Position numbers and translations under genes: made by a program. The notes below the pieces were generated by a model. It was not told the DNA's origin, did not search any database, and saw nothing but the letters and a program-made list of their open reading frames with translations. A DNA stretch of 64,000 nt from Phylloscopus collybita (Eukaryota > Chordata > Aves > Passeriformes > Phylloscopidae), in contig JAJNNQ010000040.1 of assembly GCA_027886175.1 (NCBI GenBank), positions 23,518,001-23,582,000 of the forward strand, written 5' to 3'. Shown piece after piece: positions 27,664 through 38,807 of the stretch. Within the stretch, counting starts at the first letter, position 1, and each line of letters begins with the position of its first letter.

Positions 27664-30409
27664 TAGCCATAACAGTGACAGAAGAAATTGTATGTTGCAA
27701 GCTGAGTAAAAAAATTAAGAGCGAAGGCATTTTTGTCTTGCATTTGCAAGGCTACACCATGGGCCAGTCAAGTACTTAATGTGATTTATCCCATAATTTA
27801 GTAGGCTGAATGCTCTTTTTGAACAAGGTTAGAATGATGGTTACAAAAAGTTTTTAACAAATGTCAAAGCATGTGTTAAGCTCAATATCTCAAGAGTGTT
27901 TCACTTTTTAGTCCAGACAAAAGGAAGACAGGAGAACGAGAAAGTTTTATAGAATTATGGCCAGAATCAGATGCATAATTGCTGTGAAGAATCAGCCTGA
28001 GGTCAATTGACTTTTTTCAAAGAAGGTGACACCAGGGAGCTCCTGCAGGACAGCCCCAATTCAGACAAGTTTGCCCATTCGTAAAATGCCCCTTGGAAAT
28101 GTGGCAGTGGTGGGGCAGCATGTGAGCTATTATTGTAAGTAACATGGTTTAGCATATTCTGAAAGCAGAGCTCTGGGGAGGGGGTGTGAACAGGCCATAG
28201 TGGAGAAATTGGTGACATGGACACCCTTTTTCTTTATTGTCTGGATGGAAAGCCAAACTCACACTTCCTAAAGCCGGACTACAGAAAGCTGTCTGGGATG
28301 CATGTCTCCAAGCAAACTCTTTCAAGTGTGACAGATCACAAACTAAGTTTGTTATGAAGAAGCGCTGAAACAGCAAACACGTTGCATACAATGTGCTTCC
28401 TACTTTGGAAGTTGGAATGCAGCATTGAGCCTCTCACAATACGTTTTAAACACTTCTCTCACAACATTTAAGCAATACAGAAAACGACCACCACTAGGCA
28501 GGCATGGCTAATATCACTACTTTCTATTGCTAGCTGCTTATCAGTTTAATTCTTCACAGAGTACAGAGAACTTTAGAATCAATTTACAAAAGATAAAAGA
28601 AAACTATCAGCTTTAGCTGTAATGAAGCAAACAAGCATACAACACCCTCCCCCCAGCACCACCCCCCCAGCTCTGTTTGTATTACAATATAGAAGCTTTT
28701 CCAGCTTTTCCTTTAGAAACTATATTTTTATATATAAAGCCACGTCTTTGGCTCCTAATATTTAGAACAGCTTCACTGAAAGCAACAGATCTGGCCACCA
28801 TTACACAGCTCACTGGAATTTGCTCTATTTGCTCTATTTGTATTTACAGTTTTCAGCAGACTGCTCATTTGTCTCTTGAGCTGACAGACCAATAAACCTC
28901 TGTCACTTTTCTAGCACACCAGTCCCATTCCCTTCTTCATGCTGGCCAACATCCAACCTGGGCAATTACATTTTATCTCCTAACTTTATCCTGAAGTCTT
29001 AGCTCTACAATATTGTAATCTTTTTCTCTGTTTTGTGGCTGTACATAGCTGAACAGCTGCTCAAAGAGCTTCTCCAAATATTTCTGCAAATAAATTTTGT
29101 TTTCCAACATTCACAATAATGCAAACAAAAAATGTGCCAGCCAGGCTGAACTGAAAGACCATTTAGAAATCAGTGAGATTTTCACATTATTTCACACTCT
29201 CTACTGTTTACCCCTGGTCCAGCTTATATTTTGGTGGACAGGCAATGGTTGAACTTGGTCATCTTAAAAGTCATTTCCAATTTAACTCTGAATATCCCAA
29301 AATCCCAACAAATCCCACCAGAAAATTTACATAAAAATGAAGTAGAAGAGAGTGGTTAAGCACGGTAGTTAAGTAAAAAACTGTCACTCACAAAATAAAC
29401 ACAACTTCAGTTGACAAACACACTCACATAAGCTCATTTTGACATGTTCAGAATGAAAAACTTCTAATACCAGTTCAGCTTTACATTCTACACTACATTT
29501 TAAATGTACTTCAAAGTAAAGAGGTGTGTATCAAACAAGGACCAGAATTTGAATGGAGACCATGATTTAATATCTCAAAATAATTTCTTTTTATCTTTGT
29601 AGCCAATTCTCTAATAAGTATAGCCTTGTGGAAAAAAATTCCCCCAAATCTTATGTATTAATAACTTCTGTTCAGCCAGCAAATGGAAGAGTTGTGTTTG
29701 AACAGCATTACCCATAGATGTGGTCTGAATTTTCTCTCTTGGTCCATAGTACACATGCTACAGAAGTGGTACTGCACACTGTCTAATTTCACTCTTCTTC
29801 ATGAGATCATGATACATAGTTCCACTGATTTAACCAGCTCTTCATAAAATATAGAAGAGCATATTTCTTGTTCCCAGGGGCAGGATTTTCAACACAACAG
29901 TCAGTGAGCAATCAAAGTTGCCACTGGTAGTCTTGATCCTTTCAAATTCACAGTCTTTGTCCTTCTAAGTGCAATGGATTTAACAAGTCTCAACAATTTT
30001 TGTCTCAATTTTCAGGGGAAAAAAAGGAGAAAAGAAAACCTAACCTCAGAAACATATAGCAAGCAGCCTTCCTGTCTGCTGTGCATCTGTCAGCAGGACA
30101 TAAACAAAACTGATTTTAATCTAAACAGTAACACAGGAGACTGGTCAGATGCTAAGGCAATGCCATTTGATACCTCCCATGTTTTATTTATTACAGGATC
30201 TACATTTGTGGCACCTACATGCTCAGCACCAAATACTCAAAACTATGAGCTTTTAAGCTGTTAGCCAAACCTCCATTTGGTTCTCAGTAATTTGCAGATT
30301 TAAATTTTAAGATTTCATGATTATTAGTTATTGCAGTGGAGCTAGAAACACAAGCATGAGCTTCAAGGTGTCACAACTAAATGCGATTCAGCAAATACAC
30401 ACCCAAACA

Positions 30410-30578
30410 GGTTGGTCAGAGAAGTTGTGGATGCCAGTTCCTGGAAGTCTTCAAGGCCAGGTGGGATGGAACTTTGAGCAACCTGGTCTAGTGGAAGTTG
30501 TCCCTGCCCATGGCCGGAGGGTTGAAACTAAATAGTCTTTAAAGGTCTCTTCCAACCCAAATAATTTTGTGACTCTAT
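30410..30578 (+). mobile_element. CR1 LINE 3' end fragment
   Basis: About 170 bp match the CR1 3' terminal region: GTTG-TCAGAGAAGTTGTGGATGCC, then TTCAAGGCCAGG, CAACCTGGTCTAGTGGAAG, CTGCCCATGG, and a final TCTTCCAACCCAAATAATTTTGTGACTC. It is diverged and carries no coding sequence. The orientation is plus, the same as the larger CR1 copy. Confidence 0.92.
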
Positions 30579-33528
30579 AAGCAATGATAGGGAGCAGAAG
30601 CATGAAGTTTATTTTAACATGCACAGCAAAGCTATTGCACAGCATGATAAAAACTGTTAAATATGAAAGAAAAATTAGTAGAAGGCATGTTTCCTGGGAT
30701 ACTGTGGAAGCACTAAGTCTTTGGGAGTCTTATGAATAATTTTAAGGAAGACTTTCAAGCAATCACTGAGGAAACACACATGCTTTGACTCTGACCTCTC
30801 CTACAGGTGTATCACAAGAGTGCTGAACAGACAGCTCTAAGGTTTGAAAGAGCAAGAAAGAAGTTTGAATAGACTGCTGAACCATAAAGGAGACAGTGGA
30901 CTGAAGAGGAGAAATAAACAGAGACACCAGTAACTGGTGGAGATTTTCCCAACTGTAATTGGAGCGATGCATGGTACCTGCTTGTTTTTCCTACTGATGG
31001 CAAAGGGACTCAGCAGTTAACAACAAGCATGATGCACACATGAATCGGAACTTACATTTCTGAGAAAACATCACCAACAGAAAGAGGTAAGTGGAAAAAA
31101 CCATTCAGAGTTATTTCAAAAAACCCACAGTGTCTCAACAGACCTCAGTAATTCTTAGTAGCACTGCACTTTCTCTCAAAGTCTTGCATGTCTGCACATG
31201 TGCAAGATTCTACAGAAAGTCTCTCTGAGTTATCTGGGATGATCACAGTTAGCTTAAGAGGCTTGTAATGCTCATAATGAAGACTTTTGGAGGCAAACCT
31301 GTACCTGTTCCCTGATCAGGTTAGCTTGATATGCAAAGCTACTGCTGAACTCTAGGAGAGGATGATAAGAAAGTTGGGGTCATAAATAGAACACAGTTCC
31401 CTCCTAGAGATCAATAAAGTTTCAGATCAAAATTATTTGAATAATTCAACTGTAATAATATCAACACATGCTGTTATTTTATTCAAGTAAAAGGCATTGG
31501 CTTGCAAATAATCTATTTGAAACACAGTATGGAATGACATCAAATTATACCCATTTCCCACAGAAATGGCTTCTGGCACAGCCAGAGAGAATCTTCAAAA
31601 AATCTGTTTTGTGCTGATTTGGTCAGGGATTGAAACGTGGGGGGAAAAAGAGTTACTAAGCAACAGCAGACCAGGAGCAGGAGAAAGGTCTGTATCCTTA
31701 ATTGATACTAACATTAAAAAGCAGTGCAACGAGAAGGTTCAAGATGAGAGTTTTACTGCTTTGGAAGTGAAAATAAATCATCATTAGAAACCCCAGGCAG
31801 GCAGCCACCGAAATCCGAGTTCTTCATTCATCCCAACTATATGCTGCATGATGTATTGCAAACCCTTTTCTTTGCAGGGAGATTAAGTAGCTTATTCTTG
31901 GTACTGAGTAAGAAGAAAGACCCAGATATAGCTCTTACATATGAGAGCCCAGGACACACAGATAGTTTTGCTCTCTACTCCTACCTCAGGAAAGGGGAAT
32001 GTGGTATAAATGATGGTTAAATGGGTCCCTAAGACATTGCCATCCACAGAACTGACATCATGTGCAGATATAGCTCTCCCACCTACACACTACCTATGGT
32101 TAAGAGACTTGGGACTTTTCTAGAAAGCCAGCCCAAAGCCCAGTCTGATCACTTGGACAAGGCAAAGAAATTTGCTTAGCTAAATCTGCATTAACATGAT
32201 CAAGCAAGCCAGAAATCCTGACAGTTTCCTTCCAGAATTCATATCTATTTCCTCTTCTACTGTAAGCAAAGTAGTTTCATGAGGATGTGATAACAGAACA
32301 TGAGTTATCACATGAATACTTACAAATTCAAATGAAAAAGCCCTTGATGTGGAAAGCGCTGTGAACTCTGCTACTGAACAATCAACCTTTATTTGCCTAG
32401 CTAGCAGTACCTCAAGCAGAAGTTATTTGCTTCAACATCACCTGAAGAAAATCTGATTCCTGACTAAGTACTGCCTTTTTTATAAGATACAAGTTATTAA
32501 GTTTTGTTCTGGGTTTTGGTTTTTTGTTATTTTTTTTCAGGAATCAAACATGTAAAAAACACCACACAAACATGAAGCTGAGTACCTCAAACTACTGAGC
32601 CTTCCAAACAATTACTTCTTCTTCCCATTTCTTTGACTCTGCACTTATTTAAGTATACTAGATTTCAGCATTTACTGGTTTTCCCACATACTCCAATGTA
32701 CTTAAAGTGACTAAAATGAAACCACAAGAGGGAAAGCTACTAGGATGACTGTTGCTGAGGAGGAAAAACCAGCAACCCAGGTCTGGTTCACTCAAACCTT
32801 CTGATGATTCGTATTTAAAGTGTTGAGAGTTAAGAGTCATCTTCTGCCCTGATTTGTACTGGTGCAAGTCAGCTGCATTTATGAAATAGGATCTGGCACC
32901 ATGAAGAGGACTGTCCCCTCACAGGATACGAGTAATGGCCATTTGAGCAAGTTACTCACATCCTGCTAGTGGACTAATCTGTCTCTGTACATTCATGCTC
33001 ATTTTTAGTTGCCTCCAGGAATCTGAAGGTGAATCTCATTTGTTACCTAATGAAAGTAATTTCACCAGATACAACACAAGCACACTGAAAAACCACCATT
33101 ACTCATACATAAGGTGTAAGCAATGCAGCATTTCTTAGGTTGCTTAATTAGGGTCCATCTCCGAACACTCAGCAGTCACCACACAAGCCTCAATCTCCCT
33201 GGTTGGCTACAATACATTCCCAGCTGATTTGCTCTAAGTCTTACAGAGCAATACGACCTCCTCTTTGATTATCCACATCACTCTTATTATTCTTTTAAAC
33301 TGAAGTGATTCCCTTCAGAGTAGAGTGTAGAAGATTGTATGTCTTCCTCAGAGCCTGAGACCTATCTCCCCTTTTTCAAAATGGAAGTGGACCAAGCTTT
33401 TTCGATTAAACAGCACACATTTTAAATAATAGACATACAATGACCAACTAGCCAACCTTAGCAGGCATTCAAAAGTGATAGACTGATACATATTTAATAT
33501 TCAAGTTTATATATTTAATTACAGAGAA

Positions 33529-33548
33529 TACATACATACATACACACA
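33529..33548. repeat. (TACA)n microsatellite
   Basis: About four TACA units grade into CACACA. Confidence 0.85.
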
Positions 33549-34776
33549 AGAAGCACTTCGAAACACCTACAAAGAAGGATAAAAAAATTATCCTAGCACA
33601 AAGTACTGTAGAAAATAGGTATCAATTACAGGAACACCTAAGAAGGTGAAGGCACAATGTTGGAAGACTGAATACATTGGAAGAATTTAGTGACCAAGTC
33701 GCAGAGACAAGATAATCCAGAGTTCTGAAGAAGCAAGCCACAGAGTTTAATTAAGTCTATTACTGCACAGCAGTGCAATTACAGGAGAATAAAAAATTAT
33801 CAACTGATACTGAGACAACTATAGGCCTATGACCCTGACTTCAACAGAAGGTAAGAGGTTTTGAACCATAAGCAATGCAGAGCACAGGTTAAGATGCAGA
33901 ATCAACTGATCAGAAGCACCATGCTAACTTGAAAACTCATCTCTACCTAATGAAAATGTTGCAGGCCTAACCTGGACTTCATTAAGGCATGTGATGATGT
34001 GCCATATGTTAGTGGGATTGGAAAAAGAAACGACAGACAAGATTTATAAAGTTAATTAAAAAGCACGTGCTCTTTACCCAGTAATACACCACGTTTAAAG
34101 AGAAAGTAGTGGGACACAGCAGCGTTTTTCAAGTTTCTAATAGCAGTGGCTATGAAAACCCAAGCCATAAGGGAGTCGCTCCGCTTTGCACAAGGGAAGC
34201 GCGGGCCGGTCCTGCGAAGGGAGCCCAGCGCACGCAAAGATCGGGGAGAGGTCTGGCGGTGGAAGAGGAGAGGCCATGCGCTCGGAAGGGCACGGCGAAC
34301 ACAGCCGGGAAAGCTCCTGCAGCGGCCCCGGGGCGCCGCTTCTCCGTCACCCTGAGTGCGGGGCCGCCGCTGCGGAGCTCCGTGCGGGCCGGGAGAGCTC
34401 TCCGAGCCGGCGCTGAGCCCGGCTGCCCCGGCAGAGGTCAGCCTCCGAGCCGCCGAGCTACTCGCTCTGGTTTTCAGCCGAGCTTTTATCACCCCGCGTA
34501 CAAAAACCACGCAACAGACTGGAGCGGGGGAGCGCCATCGCAAACTGACGTGGCTTCAGCGCGGCACAAACTCCGGTGCGTCCCGCGGCGGCAGAGAGCT
34601 GCCCAAAGCACGGGCTGCCTCTCAGCCCGGCCGCGCTCGCTCGGGCGGCTCCGCGGCCCCGGCGGCTCTGCCCCACGACGGGACGGTCCGGCTCCGGCCG
34701 CGGCTCCCCGCCGCCCCCGGCCCCCAGCCGTGTTTGCCCCGCAGCTTCCCCGAGCGGCAGGGCGGGGGAAACCTAC

Positions 34777-35014
34777 CTGCCGAACCGCCCAGGGCATCCT
34801 CGCTCTCCAAGACGCCTCTGTGCTTCGCCCCGCGGAGCTCCCCCTTGGATTTCCAGACGAGCTTTACCATCTTGATCATCTCGGGCAAGTCCCAGGCCAG
34901 GGTCCCCTGCTGATAACCGGGCAGGCTGCCCATGGGAAAGGGCATCGGCTCTTCCCCCGTCCTCCTCCGCCTGCCCGGCTCTGCTGCGGAGAAGAAGCGC
35001 TCCAGCACCGGCAT
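34777..35014 (-). CDS. PDE7B: First coding exon, probable PDE7B alternative 5' exon
   Basis: Seen: the minus-strand reading frame opens at an ATG whose A is at 35014 (A at -3, C at +4) and runs 79 codons plus one base to 34777, where CAG|GTAGGT forms a strong donor. Beyond the donor the frame continues only as intron read-through. Residues 1-30 are basic and Gly/Pro-rich. Residues 41-57 read WDLPEMIKMVKLVWKSK, followed by an acidic stretch ending ESEDAL at 70-75. Known: PDE7B hydrolyses cAMP in the cytosol. Its isoforms differ in the N-terminal exon and share an exon beginning in the Gly codon of GDIRLRG, and a phase-1 donor ending in G fits that junction. The match to a longer PDE7B isoform is from memory, not from a search. 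No catalytic exon lies in the window, so the gene continues below coordinate 1 through a long first intron. The common short isoform's first exon was not found. The alternative is an unrelated CpG-island gene with the same exon phase. Confidence 0.6.
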
Positions 35015-35079
35015 CCTGGCCCGCGCCCCCCGCCGGGGAGCCGCAGCCACCCCCCGGCCCGAGCAGCCGCGATGGGCAT
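34876..35079 (-). other. Upstream ORF 2 overlapping the main start codon
   Basis: A minus-strand ATG at 35079 (T at -3, weak context) opens a 67-codon frame that ends inside the main exon. It therefore overlaps the ATG at 35014 in another frame. Ribosomes that initiate here cannot re-initiate at the main ATG, so leaky scanning would be needed. The peptide is Gly/Arg-rich and looks like shifted GC-rich coding sequence with no recognisable domain. Confidence 0.4.
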
Positions 35080-35211
35080 CCAGAGCGGGGCGAGGGCGCC
35101 CGGCCGCCCACCGCCGCCGCCCCTCGCCAGGGGCGCGCCCGGCCCCGGCCCCGCGGAAGGAAGGAGCGCCGGGCTCCGGCGGCCGCGCTCGGCTCCCGCC
35201 GCTGCTCGCCC

Positions 35212-35280
35212 TCAGCCCGCCGCCAGGCGCCTGCAGCCGGGGCCAAGCGGCTGCCGGACAGGCGCGGGGCCGCCGCTCAT
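35212..35280 (-). other. Upstream ORF 1 (22 codons) in the presumed 5' leader
   Basis: A minus-strand ATG at 35280 (G at -3) opens a 22-codon frame that closes at TGA 35214-35212, about 200 nt before the main start codon. It is in a different frame from the main ORF. It matters only if transcription begins upstream of 35280, which cannot be seen here. If it does, the short frame would be expected to lower initiation at the PDE7B-like ATG. Confidence 0.35.
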
Positions 35281-35294
35281 GCCGGCGCGGCGCC

Positions 35295-35318
35295 GGGACC
35301 CGGGGGCGGGGGCTCGGG
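35295..35318 (+). promoter_or_regulatory. Canonical G-quadruplex motif in the promoter
   Basis: Four G-runs of 3, 5, 5 and 3 are separated by loops of 4, 1 and 3 bases on the plus strand, which is the template strand for the minus-strand gene. It lies about 280 bp upstream of the start codon within the CpG island. This satisfies the usual G3+N1-7 rule, but folding in vivo is not shown. Confidence 0.5.
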
Positions 35319-37110
35319 CCGCTGCTGCGGGCGGCACTCGGGGCAACCGTAGCTCACACCCCGCTAAGCGCCGCGGCGGAGGCACTTTGACTTTATCCCT
35401 GCCGTGATGCCATGGGGGAGCCCCCGCCGCCCCGCCTTCCTCCTCGCCCAGCTGGCTGCGGAGCCGGTGGGGGTTTTGGCCTCTTAGTCAAACCCCGCCG
35501 TCACCTCGGCTGCCCTTCGGCGGGAGGAAGGGCGGTGATTCACGGGACGCTGCGAGCGCCGGGAGCGGAGCCCGAGTGCGCTGGCGGCGTGCGGTGCCCC
35601 CGCCTGCCCTGCGCTCGCCAGCCCGACCGGGCCCGCGGAGGAGCAGCGGAGGTGCCGGCGCTTGAGGGGTCGGAGAGGAACGAGATGCTGAAACGACGGG
35701 TTTAGGGGAGGCTGTGGGTTCTGCCCCGCGCCCGCAATCACTTCGGCTGTAAAGCTCCACCTGAACGAGTTCACGTTAGGACAGTGCCTGGTGGCAGCGG
35801 TCGCTCCCAGACTACGGCGAGGAGGCAATTATTCATCGCTGTTCTTTAAAAACAAGGCAAAGCCACCCGGGGGAGTGCTCTGTCTCATGCAGCAGCAGAG
35901 GTGGCGTGCTGGGGCTGCACAGCTGTCAGCGAGGGCTTCCCCGGGCTCGTGGGCTGCCTTTGGCCGGACCCTGTAGCAGCACCCGGCCCTTCCTGAGATC
36001 CCGAGCCCGGAGGGGCCATGCGATTTTCACAATATTTATATTGCCTTTATAAAATATATCCCTTTTAGCCCGCTCGTGGTACTGCTCTCTCCCTTAGTTT
36101 GCGGAGCGTACAGCGGAGGGGTGGAAGTTCAGCTCTTGCACCAGAACCTAGTTTTCAGTAAAATTGCAGAAGATTTATTTAATGGGATTTTAGTGGGCAT
36201 TATAACATTCCCTAGCATGCATAGTTAATACGTTTGTCCTCTCTGGGTTACATTCAGTGTTCTGCTTTCTCTCCAGATGGAAAAGTAAACCGTCAAACAA
36301 GCAGGATCTTCCCTCACACACGAGAAGGCAAGAGAACGGACTGAAACTTAACACCCTTACATGTAGAAAACAGAGTCCACAAGTTCCTCCTCATATTAAC
36401 ATCAGTCTGTTTTGTTTCCCCTGTCACAGGATCTCTGCCTTGCTTATCTTGATGTTCCAACCTCAAACTGACAATTCTAATGGTTTGCTAAAGTTTTGAT
36501 TGCAGACTGCAGTGCCATACTACTAGCCCTCTATGCTTGGTAGCTTTGCCTTGAAAACTATGAAGCACTTTCAAAGCAGTGTAGTATTGTTGCTGTGCTG
36601 ATATTTTTCAGTCTTATATCAGGATATCCTGACTCATTCAACAAAGGAGTTAGGAACAAAGAAATAGATGATGTGCAGTGCAGTACCAAAAGCATTGACA
36701 CATTCATACAATCTGTGATTATAATTTTCTAGAAAGGCAAATTTTATTTGGTTTTGTATGGCGATATTTTAAGTGTGGCTGGTGTGTCTCGTGCAATTAC
36801 TCTTTAATGCACTGTTCCTATCAAAAAAGGATAAACTAGGCAACTGAAATCCAGAAGACTTTGAAGACTCTTTGCCTAATGGGTTCTTTAAACCATACAC
36901 CCCAACTACTTCGTTTTGGTTTTGCGTAACAAGGAGTTGCAGTAACTTTTTTCAGCTCTTGTTTTTGGCCTTTGTTTACCTCTGTGCTTTGTGGTCCCCA
37001 CTGAGGCAAAGAGCAGAAGTGCCAGAGCACACTGAAAGAAAGGCTGCCATTTCCAGCTTCACTGGATGCAAAAAGGGATCAAGAAATAACTGAAAGTGGC
37101 ACTTAGCACT

Positions 37111-37195
37111 GTGGTTTAGCTGACAAGGTGATGTACTGACAAAGATTGGACTCAATGGTCATGGAGATCTTTCCCAACCATAATGATTCTATGAT
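37111..37195 (+). mobile_element. CR1-type 3' terminal fragment
   Basis: A short diverged element contains TTGGACTCAATGGTCATGG followed by ATCTTTCCCAACCATAATG and ends in ATTCTATGAT, the characteristic CR1 terminus. The upstream part (GTGGTTTAGCTGACAAGGTG) resembles the head commonly found on this avian CR1 subfamily or a CR1-tailed SINE. Which of the two cannot be settled here. Confidence 0.75.
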
Positions 37196-37750
37196 AAAAG
37201 ATACCAGATATTGTGGAAGGCAATGTACTCACAGATGTCCAGACTCATTTTTAAATGAATATCTGAACATTTAAGTGTTTAACAGAACTTAGGCACCAGC
37301 CCTATTGATAGCAGCAATAAAAACCTTCTGAGACTTCAAAATCTACACTACCTTCTTGTGTTCTTAAAACTGTGAAAGGTTTGGTGTAATTTGTAGTTGA
37401 GTCACTTGGGTCACCTGTCTTAGGGATAGGATCAAGATTAATTGTATTTGTTTTCACTTAGAGCTCTACAGGTGCGAAGAAAGAGGCCAGTCAAAAAACA
37501 AACTGAAATACATCTGTTGTTACAGTATCAGTATTTCAAGAAGCTATGTAATAAACCTAATGTAATGTATGTGCTTTTTCTCTTGTAAAATTACTATCAA
37601 ATGAAAGCAACTGTTTTAGATAGCCTAAAGGTTTTAATTTTGATTTTTTTTTTTTCCTTTCTGATTTCTGGCCAGTTTAAGGATCAGCAGCTGTGAATGA
37701 AAAAAAAAAAAAGTTAAAATTTTTGCATGGCATTAATGGGTATATCTGCA

Positions 37751-37795
37751 ATTAATTAATCTTATAGATTAATTAATCTGTAAATTAATTAATCC
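37751..37795. repeat. AT-rich palindrome cluster (TTAATTAAT)
   Basis: A perfect 12-bp inverted repeat (ATTAATTAATCT, spacer TAT, AGATTAATTAAT; 37751-37777) is followed by a third AATTAATTAATC copy ending about 37795. It could be a cruciform former or a clustered homeodomain-type TAAT site. No function is shown. Confidence 0.85.
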
Positions 37796-38740
37796 TATTC
37801 TTAATAAACTTGTGCTTCACAGTTGTACTCCAATTGAGTATGTACTTATCCTTAATTCATCCAAGATTTTGCTGTAACTGACTTTTTTTTTTTTTTGTCT
37901 TTTTCATTATAAGAATGGAACCACATAAAAGCTGCTCACAGGAAAACCTGGAAGATCTATATTTGAATATGAGGAGTTCTAGCACCAAAAATCAGCTGTA
38001 GCATCACTCTCAGAGATTTCTAGTTGGCAAAATGCTCAGATTTTGCAAGTTCTCTGCTTCTCTGACTTTGGCTGTGCTGTGATGATTTACGCAACTTGAA
38101 GATGTGGCCTCAACATCATGCTTTTCATTTAAGAAAATCCATCAGAAATAAAACATACTCCTACACAGCAATGTACCCAGCCATTTGTAACTGCATTTTA
38201 AACAGTCCTTCAGCAAGCTCAGCTCACCTAAAATTTCTCTTTTGCATTCACACTTCTAGTCAAATTTGAAGGAAATAGTTCAGCAGAGATGGATGGCTTT
38301 ACTTCTATCAATTGCATTTCTCTCTAACTCCAAGTTAAAGAAGCTTAAGTGATTACAAGAGAAATATGAATGTATTAGCTCTGTCCCTCATTCATCCTGC
38401 AAAGCAATGCCAAAAAAAAAAGGCAAATGGAGTCATCTGAAAACATGACAAGGCAGTGCATATTTTCACAGGTAGACATGAGAACTGGAAAAGACTTGAG
38501 GAAAGGAATACTGTGGTGGGAGAAAAGGGAAGAGACTAAGCTGACAGATTAATAGGTGTTTCATAGTTGGTGTCTCTTAAAAAGTTTTACTTGTTTGCTT
38601 ATTCACTTCAAAGTTATGTACTAAGAGCAGCAGCAGCAGAATTGCACGCCAGATGGTAGAGGAAGTGCCTCGTGTATCTTTCCAGTCTACTGAAGCCTCC
38701 AGGGTTCTTGTTAACCCACTGCTCTGGTTTTCATTGCAAA

Positions 38741-38807
38741 TCCCTTTCTTCCCCTTTTTTCTTCTCCTTCCTTCAAAGAAAAAGGAGGGAGGGGAAAGGA
38801 AAAAAAA
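38741..38807. repeat. 34-nt polypyrimidine tract joined to a 33-nt polypurine tract
   Basis: Bases 38741-38774 are all C or T, and 38775-38807 are all A or G, with the switch at a single point. The halves are only imperfect reverse complements, so this is a strand-asymmetry switch more than a clean hairpin. Confidence 0.9.

Larger units (their letters stand above)
22468..34174. other. Non-coding DNA, presumed first intron continued
   Basis: It contains the tandem duplication, one CR1 tail and microsatellites. A GC-richer block at about 25100-25720 ends near a GCAATAAATTCTTCTCTCC sequence that looks a little like the poly(A)-signal end of an LTR, but no second LTR, primer-binding site or retroviral frame is seen. 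No PDE7B exon was recognised on the minus strand. Confidence 0.5.
34175..36020 (-). promoter_or_regulatory. CpG island / promoter region of the minus-strand gene
   Basis: Base composition changes abruptly from AT-rich flanks to very GC- and CpG-rich DNA over about 1.85 kb, the only such block in the window. It contains the supported first coding exon and its splice donor, so it almost certainly includes the transcription start on the minus strand, between the exon and roughly 35.3-36.0 kb. GC-box-like sequence (GGGGGCGGGGG) lies at 35302-35312. A TATA-like TTTATAAA lies just outside the island near 36045-36052, about 1 kb upstream of the ATG, and is probably not the core promoter. CpG-island promoters often also start divergent transcripts, but no coding exon is recognised on the plus strand. 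The long plus-strand open frame across the island reflects its low stop-codon content. Confidence 0.8.

Noticed and set aside
34109..35407. 432-codon plus-strand open frame across the CpG island
   Set aside because: Stop codons are rare in such GC-rich sequence, and the peptide is Arg/Pro/Ala low complexity. The opposite strand has a defined ATG, donor and recognisable peptide.
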